Shown: positions 24,538 to 32,510 of the stretch, in pieces
Layout: each line of letters opens with the position of its first letter
How positions within the stretch are numbered: the first letter of the stretch is position 1
Assembly: GCA_964580465.1 (NCBI GenBank)
Contig: CAZOKJ010000022.1
Span: forward strand, 1 to 34,974
DNA length: 34,974 nucleotides
Direction: 5' to 3'
Origin: Taishania sp964580465
GTDB lineage: Bacteria; Bacteroidota; Bacteroidia; Flavobacteriales_D; Crocinitomicaceae
The notes under the pieces: model-generated
Seen by the model: the letters and a program-made list of their open reading frames with translations, nothing else
The model's database searches: none
What the model was told of the DNA's origin: nothing
Made by a program: the position numbers and the translations under genes

Positions 24538-26427
24538 CTATTTTGAAATCATGTAAATACTATTCACAAAGTCTAAGATATACTTACTTGAGTTTTCATA
24601 TTCCCCAGTAAATGAATATACTGCATGAAATTTCGTGTTTTGCTTTGTTGTTTTTGAAGAAGTCAATTTAATATGTCCTCCCTTTCCTCGCATTGCATCG
24701 ATTATTTCATTTTGTTCGCCTGTAAACATATCTCTTGGCAATTGATCAATTGTTTTACTCCAATCTACTTCAGCATACATGAAACCATTTTTCATTACTT
24801 CTTTCGCACGTTTTCCTGACAAAGCCTCTTTCGCATATCCATTTGAATGATTAATTGCTAAATCTTCATCATTCGTAACAATAAACAATCCGTTTTTACT
24901 AATAAAATACAAAGGAGCAGATTCTAAAATCGCATCGTGCAATACCCAGTAGTTTTCAGTTGCCTCCATTTGACTGGTTACTCTTCCCAAACGTTTGAAT
25001 ACTTTTGCTATAATTTTAGGGTTATCTGTAGTAAATCCTAAAGTGAACATTGGCATATCTTCTTCGGCTTCTACTTCTTGTTCAGAATATTCCCATGTTT
25101 CTTCGTCGTATTCAAAAATGATTTTTCTTGTTTTAATTTTCTTAACTCCATTGTAAGAGCCGAACATGCTACCTTTATAACTGTTGAACAAAGCATCCTT
25201 GTCGATGAATTCATCCAACAATTCAAGCGCTAATAGGTTCATGGCAACGTTCACATCCTTCTCTTTTTCCAAAATAGAAACAACAACATCATAAGCTTTT
25301 TCGTATGCTTTTCTTAGGTTGATGTTGTAAGAGAAAAATGCAGGACTATCTTTGTGAATATATTTCAATGTGTTTTTATCAAATTTAGCATTGTTTAATT
25401 GCTCATAAATAGATCCTAATTGCTCTCCATAGTTCGACACAAACTTAAATTCCACATTTGTTTCATTTAAAAAGATATCACCTAGAATAACATTTCCTTG
25501 GTACAATTCTGCTAATTCATGGTATAAGCCAGGTAACATTGTTCTTAAATACCAGAAACTTTGATTCTTTTCCATGTTTCTGGAATTATCTAAGTAAAAT
25601 ACGCCATCGGCAATACTCGTATTTAGCTGGTTATTAAAACGAGCATCGGCTTTCATCAATGATTCTTTGCGAGAAAACAAGCTATTGAGTACCTCGGTAG
25701 CATATTCTTTTTGCATGGAGAAAGAAATAGAATCTCTTAATTCCCAATACGTTTTACCAGAAACAATGTCGCGAACCTCATCAAAAACAACTTCTTCTGT
25801 CAAGGTATCTTTATCACCAAATGTTTTTTGTTCTTCTTTGATTTCTTCAGTTTCTACATCTAAAATGGACTCTTCCACATTATCAATCATGTAATCATCC
25901 TCATACGCTCCGTAGTAATAATCATTTCCTCTTTCATACCAAACAGAGTCTGTAAGCTCCGTAATTTTTTCATGAAGAGGCTCAATTCGAATCAATAAAC
26001 CAATGTTATCTTGAATGATTAATTGATTAAAATAAGAACTATAGCGCTCTACTCCTGGATGATTGGAAGTTTCTTTTGTAAAATCGTTAAAAACACTAAA
26101 CAGTTGTTGTTTATTTAAAATTCCGAATGTAAATCCAGAAATTTCATATTCAAAGGTTTTACCATAAAAAACATTGAGTTTTTGATCAAAGTCAATCCCC
26201 ATGTCTTTAATTGTTTTGCCGACAGCTGATCCATCAAACAATTCTTGTTGAATATCAATCATGAACTCATACTGTATAAGTTCATCTAAAGAAACCTTTT
26301 GTAAAACAGTTAAATTATTAATACTCAATACAGTAACAGCGTCTTTTGGAATTAAATCTTGAGACTTAATTTGTCCGAAAGTGATGTTCCCGATTAGGAT
26401 AGATAAAAGTAAAGCAATGTGCCTCAT
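24538..26427 (-). CDS. exported DUF4836-like protein
   Basis: 629 residues. Signal peptide (M-R-H-I-A-L-L-L... I-T-F-G-Q) then a P-K-D-A-V-T-V-L-S-I-N segment as at the start of Bacteroidota DUF4836-type proteins, which open with a similar I-P-x-x-A-x-x-V stretch. An acidic region at about 180-225 (runs of E/D with T-E-E) is unusual. The function of the family is unknown. First gene of a two-gene unit with 23191-24528. The family link is tentative. Confidence 0.65.
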   Translation of the reverse strand: MRHIALLLSILIGNITFGQIKSQDLIPKDAVTVLSINNLTVLQKVSLDELIQYEFMIDIQQELFDGSAVGKTIKDMGIDFDQKLNVFYGKTFEYEISGFTFGILNKQQLFSVFNDFTKETSNHPGVERYSSYFNQLIIQDNIGLLIRIEPLHEKITELTDSVWYERGNDYYYGAYEDDYMIDNVEESILDVETEEIKEEQKTFGDKDTLTEEVVFDEVRDIVSGKTYWELRDSISFSMQKEYATEVLNSLFSRKESLMKADARFNNQLNTSIADGVFYLDNSRNMEKNQSFWYLRTMLPGLYHELAELYQGNVILGDIFLNETNVEFKFVSNYGEQLGSIYEQLNNAKFDKNTLKYIHKDSPAFFSYNINLRKAYEKAYDVVVSILEKEKDVNVAMNLLALELLDEFIDKDALFNSYKGSMFGSYNGVKKIKTRKIIFEYDEETWEYSEQEVEAEEDMPMFTLGFTTDNPKIIAKVFKRLGRVTSQMEATENYWVLHDAILESAPLYFISKNGLFIVTNDEDLAINHSNGYAKEALSGKRAKEVMKNGFMYAEVDWSKTIDQLPRDMFTGEQNEIIDAMRGKGGHIKLTSSKTTKQNTKFHAVYSFTGEYENSSKYILDFVNSIYMISK

Positions 26428-26449
26428 GAAAACTCGTGTTATGTTACTA

Positions 26450-26457
26450 CAAAACTA
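26450..26457 (-). promoter_or_regulatory. -7 box of the DUF4836-like gene
   Basis: The reverse strand reads TAGTTTTG, exact TAnnTTTG, 22 bases before the ATG at 26427. No clear -33 box. Confidence 0.4.
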
Positions 26458-26534
26458 TGTAAAAATAGTGAAAGTATTACTATTTAAGTTTTTTTTTAAA
26501 ATGATTTTTGTAAATAGATGTAATTATCATTTAT

Positions 26535-26576
26535 AAACAAAGGACTGAGCCAACTTAGCTGGTCAGTCCTTTGTTT
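26535..26576 (-). terminator. intrinsic terminator of the riboswitch-controlled propeller gene
   Basis: AAACAAAGGACTGA at 26535-26548 pairs perfectly with TCAGTCCTTTGTTT at 26563-26576, with a 14-base loop. It lies 17 bases past the reverse-strand stop, so the propeller gene is monocistronic. Confidence 0.85.
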
Positions 26577-26593
26577 GAAGTATTTAATTGATA

Positions 26594-27958
26594 TTAATGG
26601 ATAATTATTTTTTCAATTAATTCAAAATCGATATTTTTAACTTGTAGGAAATATACACCAGTAGGTAAGTTTTCAACATTTATTGTAGAAGAAACTCCTG
26701 AAGGAAAAGCATGATAAACAGATTTTCCTTGTGTGTTATATAGTTTCAGCTCATTAATAGCATTACTTGATTCAACTGTCAAAACTGTATTTACAGGGTT
26801 TGGATAGATTTTTAATGATTGTTTTTCATTAGCTGATATGCTTGCATTTGAACACACCACGTTAATTTTCTGTGTTTGTTGCGTACTATTTTCGCTTTCA
26901 TCCGTGTAATCCCAAGTAATTGTGTAGCTACCTTCTGTTTCATATTGCAATGGGTCAGTTGTTGTGGCAATAAGTTGACCACTACAATTATCTGTAGCTG
27001 TTGGGAAGTTTGTTAATGTTTCACCACAAGCTATTTGCAAAGTAGTTAAATCTGAACTATTAGGAACAGGACTTGTAACATCAGAAATAACAACTACTTG
27101 TGTTTGCGTACTTCCGTCTTCGTATGTCCAAGTTACGGTATGAGTTCCTTGAGTATTAATAGAAAGAGCATTAGTTGTAGCCTTAAATGTCCCGTTATTG
27201 GCTGTAGGTTGCGTGAGCGTCACTTCACATTCGGCAGTTAAATCATCCAAGTGTGGATTGTCGTGAATAATTGCAGTTGTTAATCTACATTTATTGGAGA
27301 TAGCAACACCTTCCATATCACCAGAACTAATTAAAGTAAACGTGTTTCCATTCACTACTTCAAATTTAGAAGGAGCAACAAATGAAGCAGCAGAACATAA
27401 AACAAAGTTTCCTGTACTTTTTTCTATGTCAAATGACCTTCCATAACCTAGTGAAAATCCTCCAGTAATGCTGCTCGTATAAACGGGTGATAGTGGCAGT
27501 GTAGAATTCTCAGGATCGTAAACATAAAGTTGTTGAGCACCTAATTTCCAGAAATACAATTTACCATTATATTCTCTTAACAAGCTGATACTGCTGACAC
27601 CAGTTACAACTTCATTGTTTACAAAATGATTATTCGCCACATCTATACTAACTAATTTCCCACTGCTATTCATTGCCCATAATAATTGATTATTTTCATC
27701 ATAAGCCAAACCACCAATAGTTCCAATTGTAGTGGAAATTGTACCTGATACCGCTTGAGTTGTCGTATCTACTATAACGATTTTGGAACCTCTTGCAATA
27801 TACACCGATCCATTTGCGCTTAACATGTGATTCGTATAAGTTGTTCCTAAATCATTAGCTGGATCAATGATGGGAGAAATTGTATTGGTTGTAAGATCAA
27901 TAAACACATAACCGTGTGAAGCACCAACGAATGCGTAAGCTTTTGTTTCGCTTGCCAT
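26594..27958 (-). CDS. beta-propeller T9SS surface protein, main part (BtuG-like candidate)
   Basis: 454 readable residues from an internal ATG. Residues 1-220 show YncE/DUF5074-like propeller repeats (G-S-K-I-V-I-V-D-T-T-T-Q, G-G-L-A-Y-D-E-N-N-Q-L-L-W, V-Y-D-P-E-N). About 230-365 are two Ig/HYR-like domains (G-T-H-T-V-T-W-T-Y, D-N-C-S-G, G-S-Y-T-I-T-W-D-Y). The last ~75 residues are a type A T9SS sorting domain (L-K-I-Y-P-N-P-V-N, L-Y-N-T-Q-G-K, P-T-G-V-Y-F-L). In a second frame the coding continues upstream through S-G-Q-G-R-L-V-I-V-N-Y to the 28027-28299 fragment, so both are one gene. A cobalamin riboswitch precedes that gene. The likely role is surface binding of cobalamin or another corrinoid. 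Confidence 0.83.
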   Translation of the reverse strand: MASETKAYAFVGASHGYVFIDLTTNTISPIIDPANDLGTTYTNHMLSANGSVYIARGSKIVIVDTTTQAVSGTISTTIGTIGGLAYDENNQLLWAMNSSGKLVSIDVANNHFVNNEVVTGVSSISLLREYNGKLYFWKLGAQQLYVYDPENSTLPLSPVYTSSITGGFSLGYGRSFDIEKSTGNFVLCSAASFVAPSKFEVVNGNTFTLISSGDMEGVAISNKCRLTTAIIHDNPHLDDLTAECEVTLTQPTANNGTFKATTNALSINTQGTHTVTWTYEDGSTQTQVVVISDVTSPVPNSSDLTTLQIACGETLTNFPTATDNCSGQLIATTTDPLQYETEGSYTITWDYTDESENSTQQTQKINVVCSNASISANEKQSLKIYPNPVNTVLTVESSNAINELKLYNTQGKSVYHAFPSGVSSTINVENLPTGVYFLQVKNIDFELIEKIIIH

Positions 27959-28026
27959 TGTTATCGTTTGTACTCCAGAAACATTGAAAGTATGAACATG
28001 TGTTAGTTCAGGATAATTAACAATGA

Positions 28027-28299
28027 CTAATCTACCTTGACCAGAGGTTTTTCACCAATAATCGCTTTGTTTCCAAAAACAGCAAAATCTTGAAGCACAT
28101 CAAAGTCTGATGTATTATTTGCCGTTTGATACAACCCTGGTGACGTTGTCAATTGTCCATTGATGAAGGTAGTGTGAAATACATCTCCATTTGGAGTACC
28201 AAAATTTCCTTCTGCCACCACTTCTACTCTGTAAAAATTTTGAGAAAAGCTAAACGAAGCTAGAAGCAAAAAGAATAAGACATTAATTTTTTTTCTCAT
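28027..28299 (-). pseudogene. N-terminal part of the riboswitch-controlled propeller protein, frameshifted
   Basis: 90 residues: signal peptide (M-R-K-K-I-N-V-L-F-F... F-S-F-S-Q) and the first propeller segment (N-G-D-V-F-H-T-T-F-I-N-G-Q-L, F-A-V-F-G-N-K-A-I-I-G-E-K). The natural frame is lost in the A-run complementary to 28048-28052, after which it reads five wrong residues to a TAG. Adding one A gives E-K-T-S-G-Q-G-R-L-V-I-V and joins the 26594-27958 frame. The start is secure: ATG with a clear signal peptide. Confidence 0.8.
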
Positions 28300-28409
28300 T
28301 TTAAATGAATTTAATAAATTAATAAAAAAAGAAAAAACGTAAAAAAACGGGCATAGCTAACGCTAAGAATGGTTCTTTTACCTTTTCTCCGAAAGTAAAT
28401 AAACATGTA

Positions 28410-28556
28410 CATTGGCAGGTCTCCTGACTTAGTTCTTTAATCAACCTTCCCATCTATCGGGTGACAGACAGTGGTATATTTGATTAAATATGAACTTTTA
28501 CAGTTGCGGGAACAGTCCCTGATTTTCACAGGGTTCCCTTTTAATTCACCGAAGTA
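28410..28556 (-). promoter_or_regulatory. cobalamin riboswitch (AdoCbl class)
   Basis: Read on the reverse strand it has, in order, the GGTG and GGGAA pairing of the 5' side, the GTGAAAATC and GGGACTGTTCCCGCAACTGT core (28506-28540), the TGTCACC and GGGAAGG segments, and the B12 box AGTCAGGAGACCTGCC (28414-28429), one base off the usual AGCCAGGAGACCTGCC. Order and spacing are those of a complete aptamer. About 110 bases separate the B12 box from the ATG at 28299. This stretch is U-rich with a weak TAGC/GCTA hairpin; no obvious terminator, so control may be translational. Confidence 0.92.
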
Positions 28557-28572
28557 AAACCAAAATACGGCA

Positions 28573-28580
28573 CAAAGCTA
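28573..28580 (-). promoter_or_regulatory. -7 box upstream of the cobalamin riboswitch
   Basis: The reverse strand reads TAGCTTTG, exact TAnnTTTG, about 17 bases before the riboswitch 5' side. A transcript from here would contain the full aptamer. Confidence 0.5.
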
Positions 28581-28697
28581 CTTTTAATTTTAATTTAAAC
28601 CTCATTTTAGTGGCAAATCTTGTGTTTTGAAGATGGATGAATTTGTTAAAATTTGATAATTCTTCAAAAATAGTTACCATGGTATTAATTTTTATTC

Positions 28698-28705
28698 TAT
28701 CTTTG
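28698..28705 (+). promoter_or_regulatory. -7 box of the YceI gene
   Basis: TATCTTTG, exact TAnnTTTG, 18 bases before the ATG at 28724. No -33 box at the usual distance. Confidence 0.45.
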
Positions 28706-28723
28706 TCACAAAAAAAAATTAAT

Positions 28724-29311
28724 ATGAAAAAAGTATTTTTATTTTTAGCTGGGGCAGCATTGTTCACAGCATGTGGAAACAAAACAGAGGAAACAGCATC
28801 AGAAGCTGTTGTTGCAAATTATACTTTAGATGTAGCTGCATCAAGCTTGGCTTGGACTGGTGAAAAAACAGGTCCTAATGCACATAGTCAATCTGGAACA
28901 TTGAGCTTTACAGATGGTAGTGTTGAAACAACTAATGATGTTATTACTTCTGGTACATTCACAATCGACATGAATTCATTAAAAGCTACAAGTGTTGAAG
29001 GTGAACAAGCTGGTAAATTAGAAGCGCATTTGAAATCTGCTGATTTCTTTGATGTTGCCAACAACCCATCTATAAAAGTAAAAGTTGGTGAATTAAAAGA
29101 CGGGAAAATTGCTACAACAATTACTGTATTAGGAGCTGATTTTACACAAGATGTTCCAGTTACAACTTCTGTAGAAGGCGATGTAATGCACGTTCACGGT
29201 GATTTTAAATTCAACGTTGATGGAATTAACTCTCCAGCATTTGATCCAGCTGATGAAGAAAGAGTGTTATCTGATTTAACTTTCAAATTGCACTTAGAAT
29301 TAAAAAAGTAA
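28724..29311 (+). CDS. YceI family lipoprotein
   Basis: 195 residues from the ATG at 28724, which begins a lipoprotein leader (M-K-K-V-F-L-F-L, F-T-A-C with Cys about 17). The frame is open 87 bases upstream, but the -7 box at 28698-28705 falls inside that extension, so the shorter start is right. The body is a YceI lipocalin-like barrel: Y-T-L-D-V-A-A-S-S-L-A-W-T-G, H-S-Q-S-G-T-L, F-T-I-D-M-N-S-L, L-K-S-A-D-F-F-D-V-A-N. YceI proteins bind isoprenoid-type lipids in the periplasm; here it is lipid-anchored. Physiological ligand unknown. Confidence 0.93.
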   Translation: MKKVFLFLAGAALFTACGNKTEETASEAVVANYTLDVAASSLAWTGEKTGPNAHSQSGTLSFTDGSVETTNDVITSGTFTIDMNSLKATSVEGEQAGKLEAHLKSADFFDVANNPSIKVKVGELKDGKIATTITVLGADFTQDVPVTTSVEGDVMHVHGDFKFNVDGINSPAFDPADEERVLSDLTFKLHLELKK

Positions 29312-29347
29312 GTTTTCATAGTACGTAATATACAATAGTTAGTTTAC

Positions 29348-29385
29348 AAAAAATGGAGTTATTAATACAATAGCTCCATTTTTTT
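29348..29385 (+). terminator. intrinsic terminator after the YceI gene
   Basis: AAAAAATGGAG at 29348-29358 pairs with CTCCATTTTTT at 29374-29384, followed by another T. It ends just before the promoter of the next gene. Confidence 0.8.
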
Positions 29386-29386
29386 A

Positions 29387-29394
29387 TAGCTTTG
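29387..29394 (+). promoter_or_regulatory. -7 box immediately before the HAD phosphatase gene
   Basis: TAGCTTTG, exact TAnnTTTG, with only CAGC before the ATG at 29399. It overlaps the tail of the preceding terminator. A leaderless or nearly leaderless transcript is suggested, as for gpmI. Confidence 0.5.
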
Positions 29395-29398
29395 CAGC

Positions 29399-30016
29399 AT
29401 GAAATTATCAGAATTAGTAAAAAATTACCCTGTTGTTTTGTTCGACATGGGTGGAGTGATTGTTGATTTAAGATACGAAACAACCATCGAAGCTTTTCAA
29501 CAATTAGGAGCTGGAAATTTTGACGAAATATATTCACAAGCGGCTCAAACAAATTTATTTGACTTATACGAAACAGGTAAAATTTCTAGCATGCACTTCA
29601 TTAATAAAATGAAGGATTTGTTGCCAAGTAATATTTCTCCCAATGAAATTGTTGCAGCTTGGAACGCCATGATTATAGAATTTAAACCTGAAAAACTGCA
29701 ATTCTTAAAAGAACTAAAACAAACGCATACAGTAGGTTTATTAAGCAATGCGAATGAATTGCATGAAGAATATGCAAGAAGAAAGTTGGCAAAAGTAAGC
29801 TCTGAAAAATTAGAAGATCATTTTCATTACACTTATTTTTCTCACACAATACACATGAGAAAACCTCATCCTGAAACGTTTTTGCATGTGTGCGAGTTGA
29901 TGAATGTGCAACCAAAAGATGTGTTATTTATAGACGATAGTCAACAACACGTAGATGGGGCAAATAAAGCAGGATTAAACGCATTTTTATTCCCACAAAA
30001 TCACCCATTTCAATAA
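29399..30016 (+). CDS. HAD-superfamily phosphatase (YihX-like)
   Basis: 205 residues. Nucleophile D16 in F-D-M-G-G-V (motif I lacks the usual second Asp, as in YihX-like members), L-S-N-A-N with Ser116 (motif II), R-K-P-H-P with Lys155 (motif III), F-I-D-D-S at 178-181 (motif IV). The L-S-N-x-N-x-L-H stretch and overall length resemble the glucose-1-phosphate phosphatase YihX, but substrate cannot be deduced. It abuts the lacI-type gene tail to tail with no gap. Confidence 0.88.
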   Translation: MKLSELVKNYPVVLFDMGGVIVDLRYETTIEAFQQLGAGNFDEIYSQAAQTNLFDLYETGKISSMHFINKMKDLLPSNISPNEIVAAWNAMIIEFKPEKLQFLKELKQTHTVGLLSNANELHEEYARRKLAKVSSEKLEDHFHYTYFSHTIHMRKPHPETFLHVCELMNVQPKDVLFIDDSQQHVDGANKAGLNAFLFPQNHPFQ

Positions 30017-31012
30017 TTAATGTGAAGCTCTTGGAATAAATTCACACTTTCTAAAGTTGTGTTCTCCAGGAGTTTCATCCTGTTTTATTCGTTTAATCAT
30101 TCTGTCAACCACATGTCGTCCTATTTCACTAATCGGTTGACGCAAAGATGATATCGGAGGCTCAATGTAAGGAAATGCCGAGTGATCATCAAAACATATT
30201 AATCGAATATCTATTCCAATTTTTTTATTGAGCTGTTTCAAAACACTTAAAAAATCGAAAACAACCAGATTATTCAAGGCGATAAAAGCATCAACTCCTG
30301 AATCAATTGCTTCTTTTATTTGAATAAAATTTTCATCATTAGACATTGGTGACAACTCAATAATTTTAGACGAAATCCCTTGTTGCTTGCAAGCATGTGT
30401 TACGCCATGAATACGTCTCCCAAGAGTATTTACATAGCTATTTTTACGTAACAAAACAGCGATAGCTTGAGGTTTTTGAGTAAAACAACTAACTAGATTA
30501 CTTGCTTCTGTAAAATTATCAATTCCAACAAAATCAGCTGTTTCATCTCCATAGCGATCAGCAAAAACAATTGGGATATTACTATCTTTTGTTAATTGAA
30601 GCAAGACAGATGTATCATTTGTAGGGCAAATTATCAAACCTTCTACAGAGTGATGCAGTAACTCATTCACAATTTCTTGCTCTTGTCCTTCTTCTTCGTT
30701 TGTGTTGACAATAAAGGCACTGTATCCAGCTTCATTAAGTGATTTTTGGATTTCTTTTGTCAAACAAGCATAAAATGAATTAGAAACATCAGGAATAATC
30801 ACTCCTATTGTTTTCGTTCCGCCGTCTCTTAGATTTTTAGCAAATAAATTAGGCACATAATTTAACTCATGTGCCTTCATTTTAATTCGTTCTTGACATT
30901 CTTTACTAATGTTTAATTCATCTCCTTTCCCGTTCAAAACGAGAGAAACCGTTGCTTTAGAAACACCAGCTGCTAGAGCTACATCTTTTAAAGAAATGCG
31001 TTTGGTTTTCAT
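30017..31012 (-). CDS. LacI-family transcriptional regulator
   Basis: 331 residues. HTH about 6-28 (I-S-L-K-D-V-A-L-A-A-G-V-S-K-A-T-V-S-L-V-L-N-G), hinge N-Y-V-P-N-L-F-A-K-N-L, then a periplasmic-binding-like effector domain starting T-K-T-I-G-V-I-I-P-D-V. The start ATG overlaps the last base of the preceding peptidase stop, so it is translationally coupled. No sugar uptake or hydrolase genes lie beside it; regulon and ligand are unknown. Confidence 0.95.
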   Translation of the reverse strand: MKTKRISLKDVALAAGVSKATVSLVLNGKGDELNISKECQERIKMKAHELNYVPNLFAKNLRDGGTKTIGVIIPDVSNSFYACLTKEIQKSLNEAGYSAFIVNTNEEEGQEQEIVNELLHHSVEGLIICPTNDTSVLLQLTKDSNIPIVFADRYGDETADFVGIDNFTEASNLVSCFTQKPQAIAVLLRKNSYVNTLGRRIHGVTHACKQQGISSKIIELSPMSNDENFIQIKEAIDSGVDAFIALNNLVVFDFLSVLKQLNKKIGIDIRLICFDDHSAFPYIEPPISSLRQPISEIGRHVVDRMIKRIKQDETPGEHNFRKCEFIPRASH

Positions 31013-31839
31013 TATTTAAATCCTAAAGTCAATTTTGTTGGTAATTTACTTACCATTTGTTTGTACTCAGAAGCGTATGTTTTAGACCCTTGACAACCTT
31101 TAGTAACTTTATGATTATGGAAATTTTCAATTCTGTTTTCAGGGCTTGGATGCGTGCTTAAAAACTCAGGTGTTTTAGCTCCTCCTTGTGCATTGATTTT
31201 TTCAAAGAAACCTGCGCCACCGTCAGCATTGTAATCAGTACCGCACAAGTAATGTACAGAACGCTCATCTGCCTCAGTCTCATGGTTGCGAGAGAATTTT
31301 AAACCTATTAATCCAGTAGTAATTTGTTTCAACTGTTCTTTATTTCCAGCTAAAACACCTAATAAAGCATCAATTCCATACATCGTAGTCATTTGACGTG
31401 TTGAGTGTCGCATGTCTGCATGTGCAATTTCATGAGCCAATACTCCAGCGAATTGATCTTCAGAATCTAAAAATTTCAAAATACCTGTGTAAACGTAAAT
31501 ATGTCCACCTGGAGTACAAAAAGCATTTAAAACAGAGTCGTTGTGAATAACTTTAATATCCCAATCAAATTGATCTTTCAAAGATACGCCTCCACCATTT
31601 AAAATTTTATCGCGTACTTTATAAATATACTGGTACACATCTTTGTATTGCGTTTCATTCAACACTGGAAATTGTTGTGGATCTGAAGCAATTTCTTCAG
31701 CTACTTTTTTACCAAATTCTTTGTCTTGTTCAATGGTAAATAGATTAATTCCTTTCCCTGTTTTATTGCCACCAAACATTCCACACCCTGCTAACAAGGT
31801 AATCATTCCTACACTTAGGATAACTAAACTTTTTTTCAT
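31012..31839 (-). CDS. M48-family metallopeptidase lipoprotein
   Basis: 275 residues. Lipobox L-A-G-C with Cys19, zinc motif H-E-I-A-H at 136-140 and third ligand in E-T-E-A-D (about 187-191). The D-x-x-S-x-x-Y and N-A-x-C-x-P-G-G-H-I-Y segment before it is typical of BepA/LoiP-type periplasmic M48 proteases that handle outer-membrane protein quality. No membrane segments beyond the leader. It follows the membrane protein by 5 bases and overlaps the LacI gene by one. Confidence 0.94.
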   Translation of the reverse strand: MKKSLVILSVGMITLLAGCGMFGGNKTGKGINLFTIEQDKEFGKKVAEEIASDPQQFPVLNETQYKDVYQYIYKVRDKILNGGGVSLKDQFDWDIKVIHNDSVLNAFCTPGGHIYVYTGILKFLDSEDQFAGVLAHEIAHADMRHSTRQMTTMYGIDALLGVLAGNKEQLKQITTGLIGLKFSRNHETEADERSVHYLCGTDYNADGGAGFFEKINAQGGAKTPEFLSTHPSPENRIENFHNHKVTKGCQGSKTYASEYKQMVSKLPTKLTLGFK

Positions 31840-31844
31840 TTTTT

Positions 31845-32510
31845 TTACAATTTTATAACATTAATCCAAACTACATCTGATAAATAAGTTATAGATAGTC
31901 CCAATAAAAAGCCAGAAACCAACTCAAAGTTAGTGTGTTTTTTCAAATAAATGCGGGAGGAAATAACAATTCCTCCTAAAATGATAGCAAAATAAAATGG
32001 CCAAGCAATCAATAATGCTTGTGAACTGTAGTAACTAGCCAAAAAACCAATGAGCATACCAGCGCCTGCTGCATGCATACTAATTTTGAAAAATCGGTTG
32101 ATTAAGATGCAAGCAATCGCGACCAAAACACCTGAAGTAGCCATTGCAAATAGATGCCTTGAAATATAAAAATACGTATTTAGTTTAAACAACAAAGCAG
32201 CCAACATAGCGGCATAAATGCCAGACAAAATGATAGGCACAAAACGTTGTGATTGAACATTTAATTCAATCGAATCGACTTGTTTGGTATAGCGCAAGAT
32301 TAACAATGAAACAACAGGAAATAGCCAGCTAAACATGAAGAACAACGAAAGCAAGTAAGATTTCGCTTGATCATTGATGAAATACAATGCATTCATGTGT
32401 GTCGAGAAATCGATTGCTGAAGGAGTGTAAAAAACAATCAACATCGCTAAGACGGGCATAGCCAATGGCGTAAAAATCCAAGAGATAATTTGTTGCAGTG
32501 TTTTCATCAC
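31845..32510 (-). CDS. integral membrane protein, divergent PAP2-like
   Basis: 221 residues with about six hydrophobic segments. A S-M-H-A-A-G-A-G stretch (about 145-152) and a later S-S-R-I-Y-L-K-K-H-T-N-F-E segment (about 184-196) recall the second and third PAP2 phosphatase motifs (P-S-G-H and S-R-x5-H-x3-D). The first motif K-x6-R-P is not evident and the last acidic residue is Glu, so activity is doubtful. Its ATGA start overlaps the rpoN stop. The substrate, if any, would be a lipid phosphate or diphosphate. Confidence 0.72.
   Translation of the reverse strand: MMKTLQQIISWIFTPLAMPVLAMLIVFYTPSAIDFSTHMNALYFINDQAKSYLLSLFFMFSWLFPVVSLLILRYTKQVDSIELNVQSQRFVPIILSGIYAAMLAALLFKLNTYFYISRHLFAMATSGVLVAIACILINRFFKISMHAAGAGMLIGFLASYYSSQALLIAWPFYFAIILGGIVISSRIYLKKHTNFELVSGFLLGLSITYLSDVVWINVIKL

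Noticed and set aside
28320..28400. Rho-independent terminator as expression platform of the riboswitch
   Set aside because: Only a four-base TAGC/GCTA stem precedes the T-run; too weak to claim, so translational control is left open.
28637..28723. Upstream extension of the YceI gene to ATG 28637
   Set aside because: It contains the -7 box and would bury the lipoprotein leader starting at 28724.
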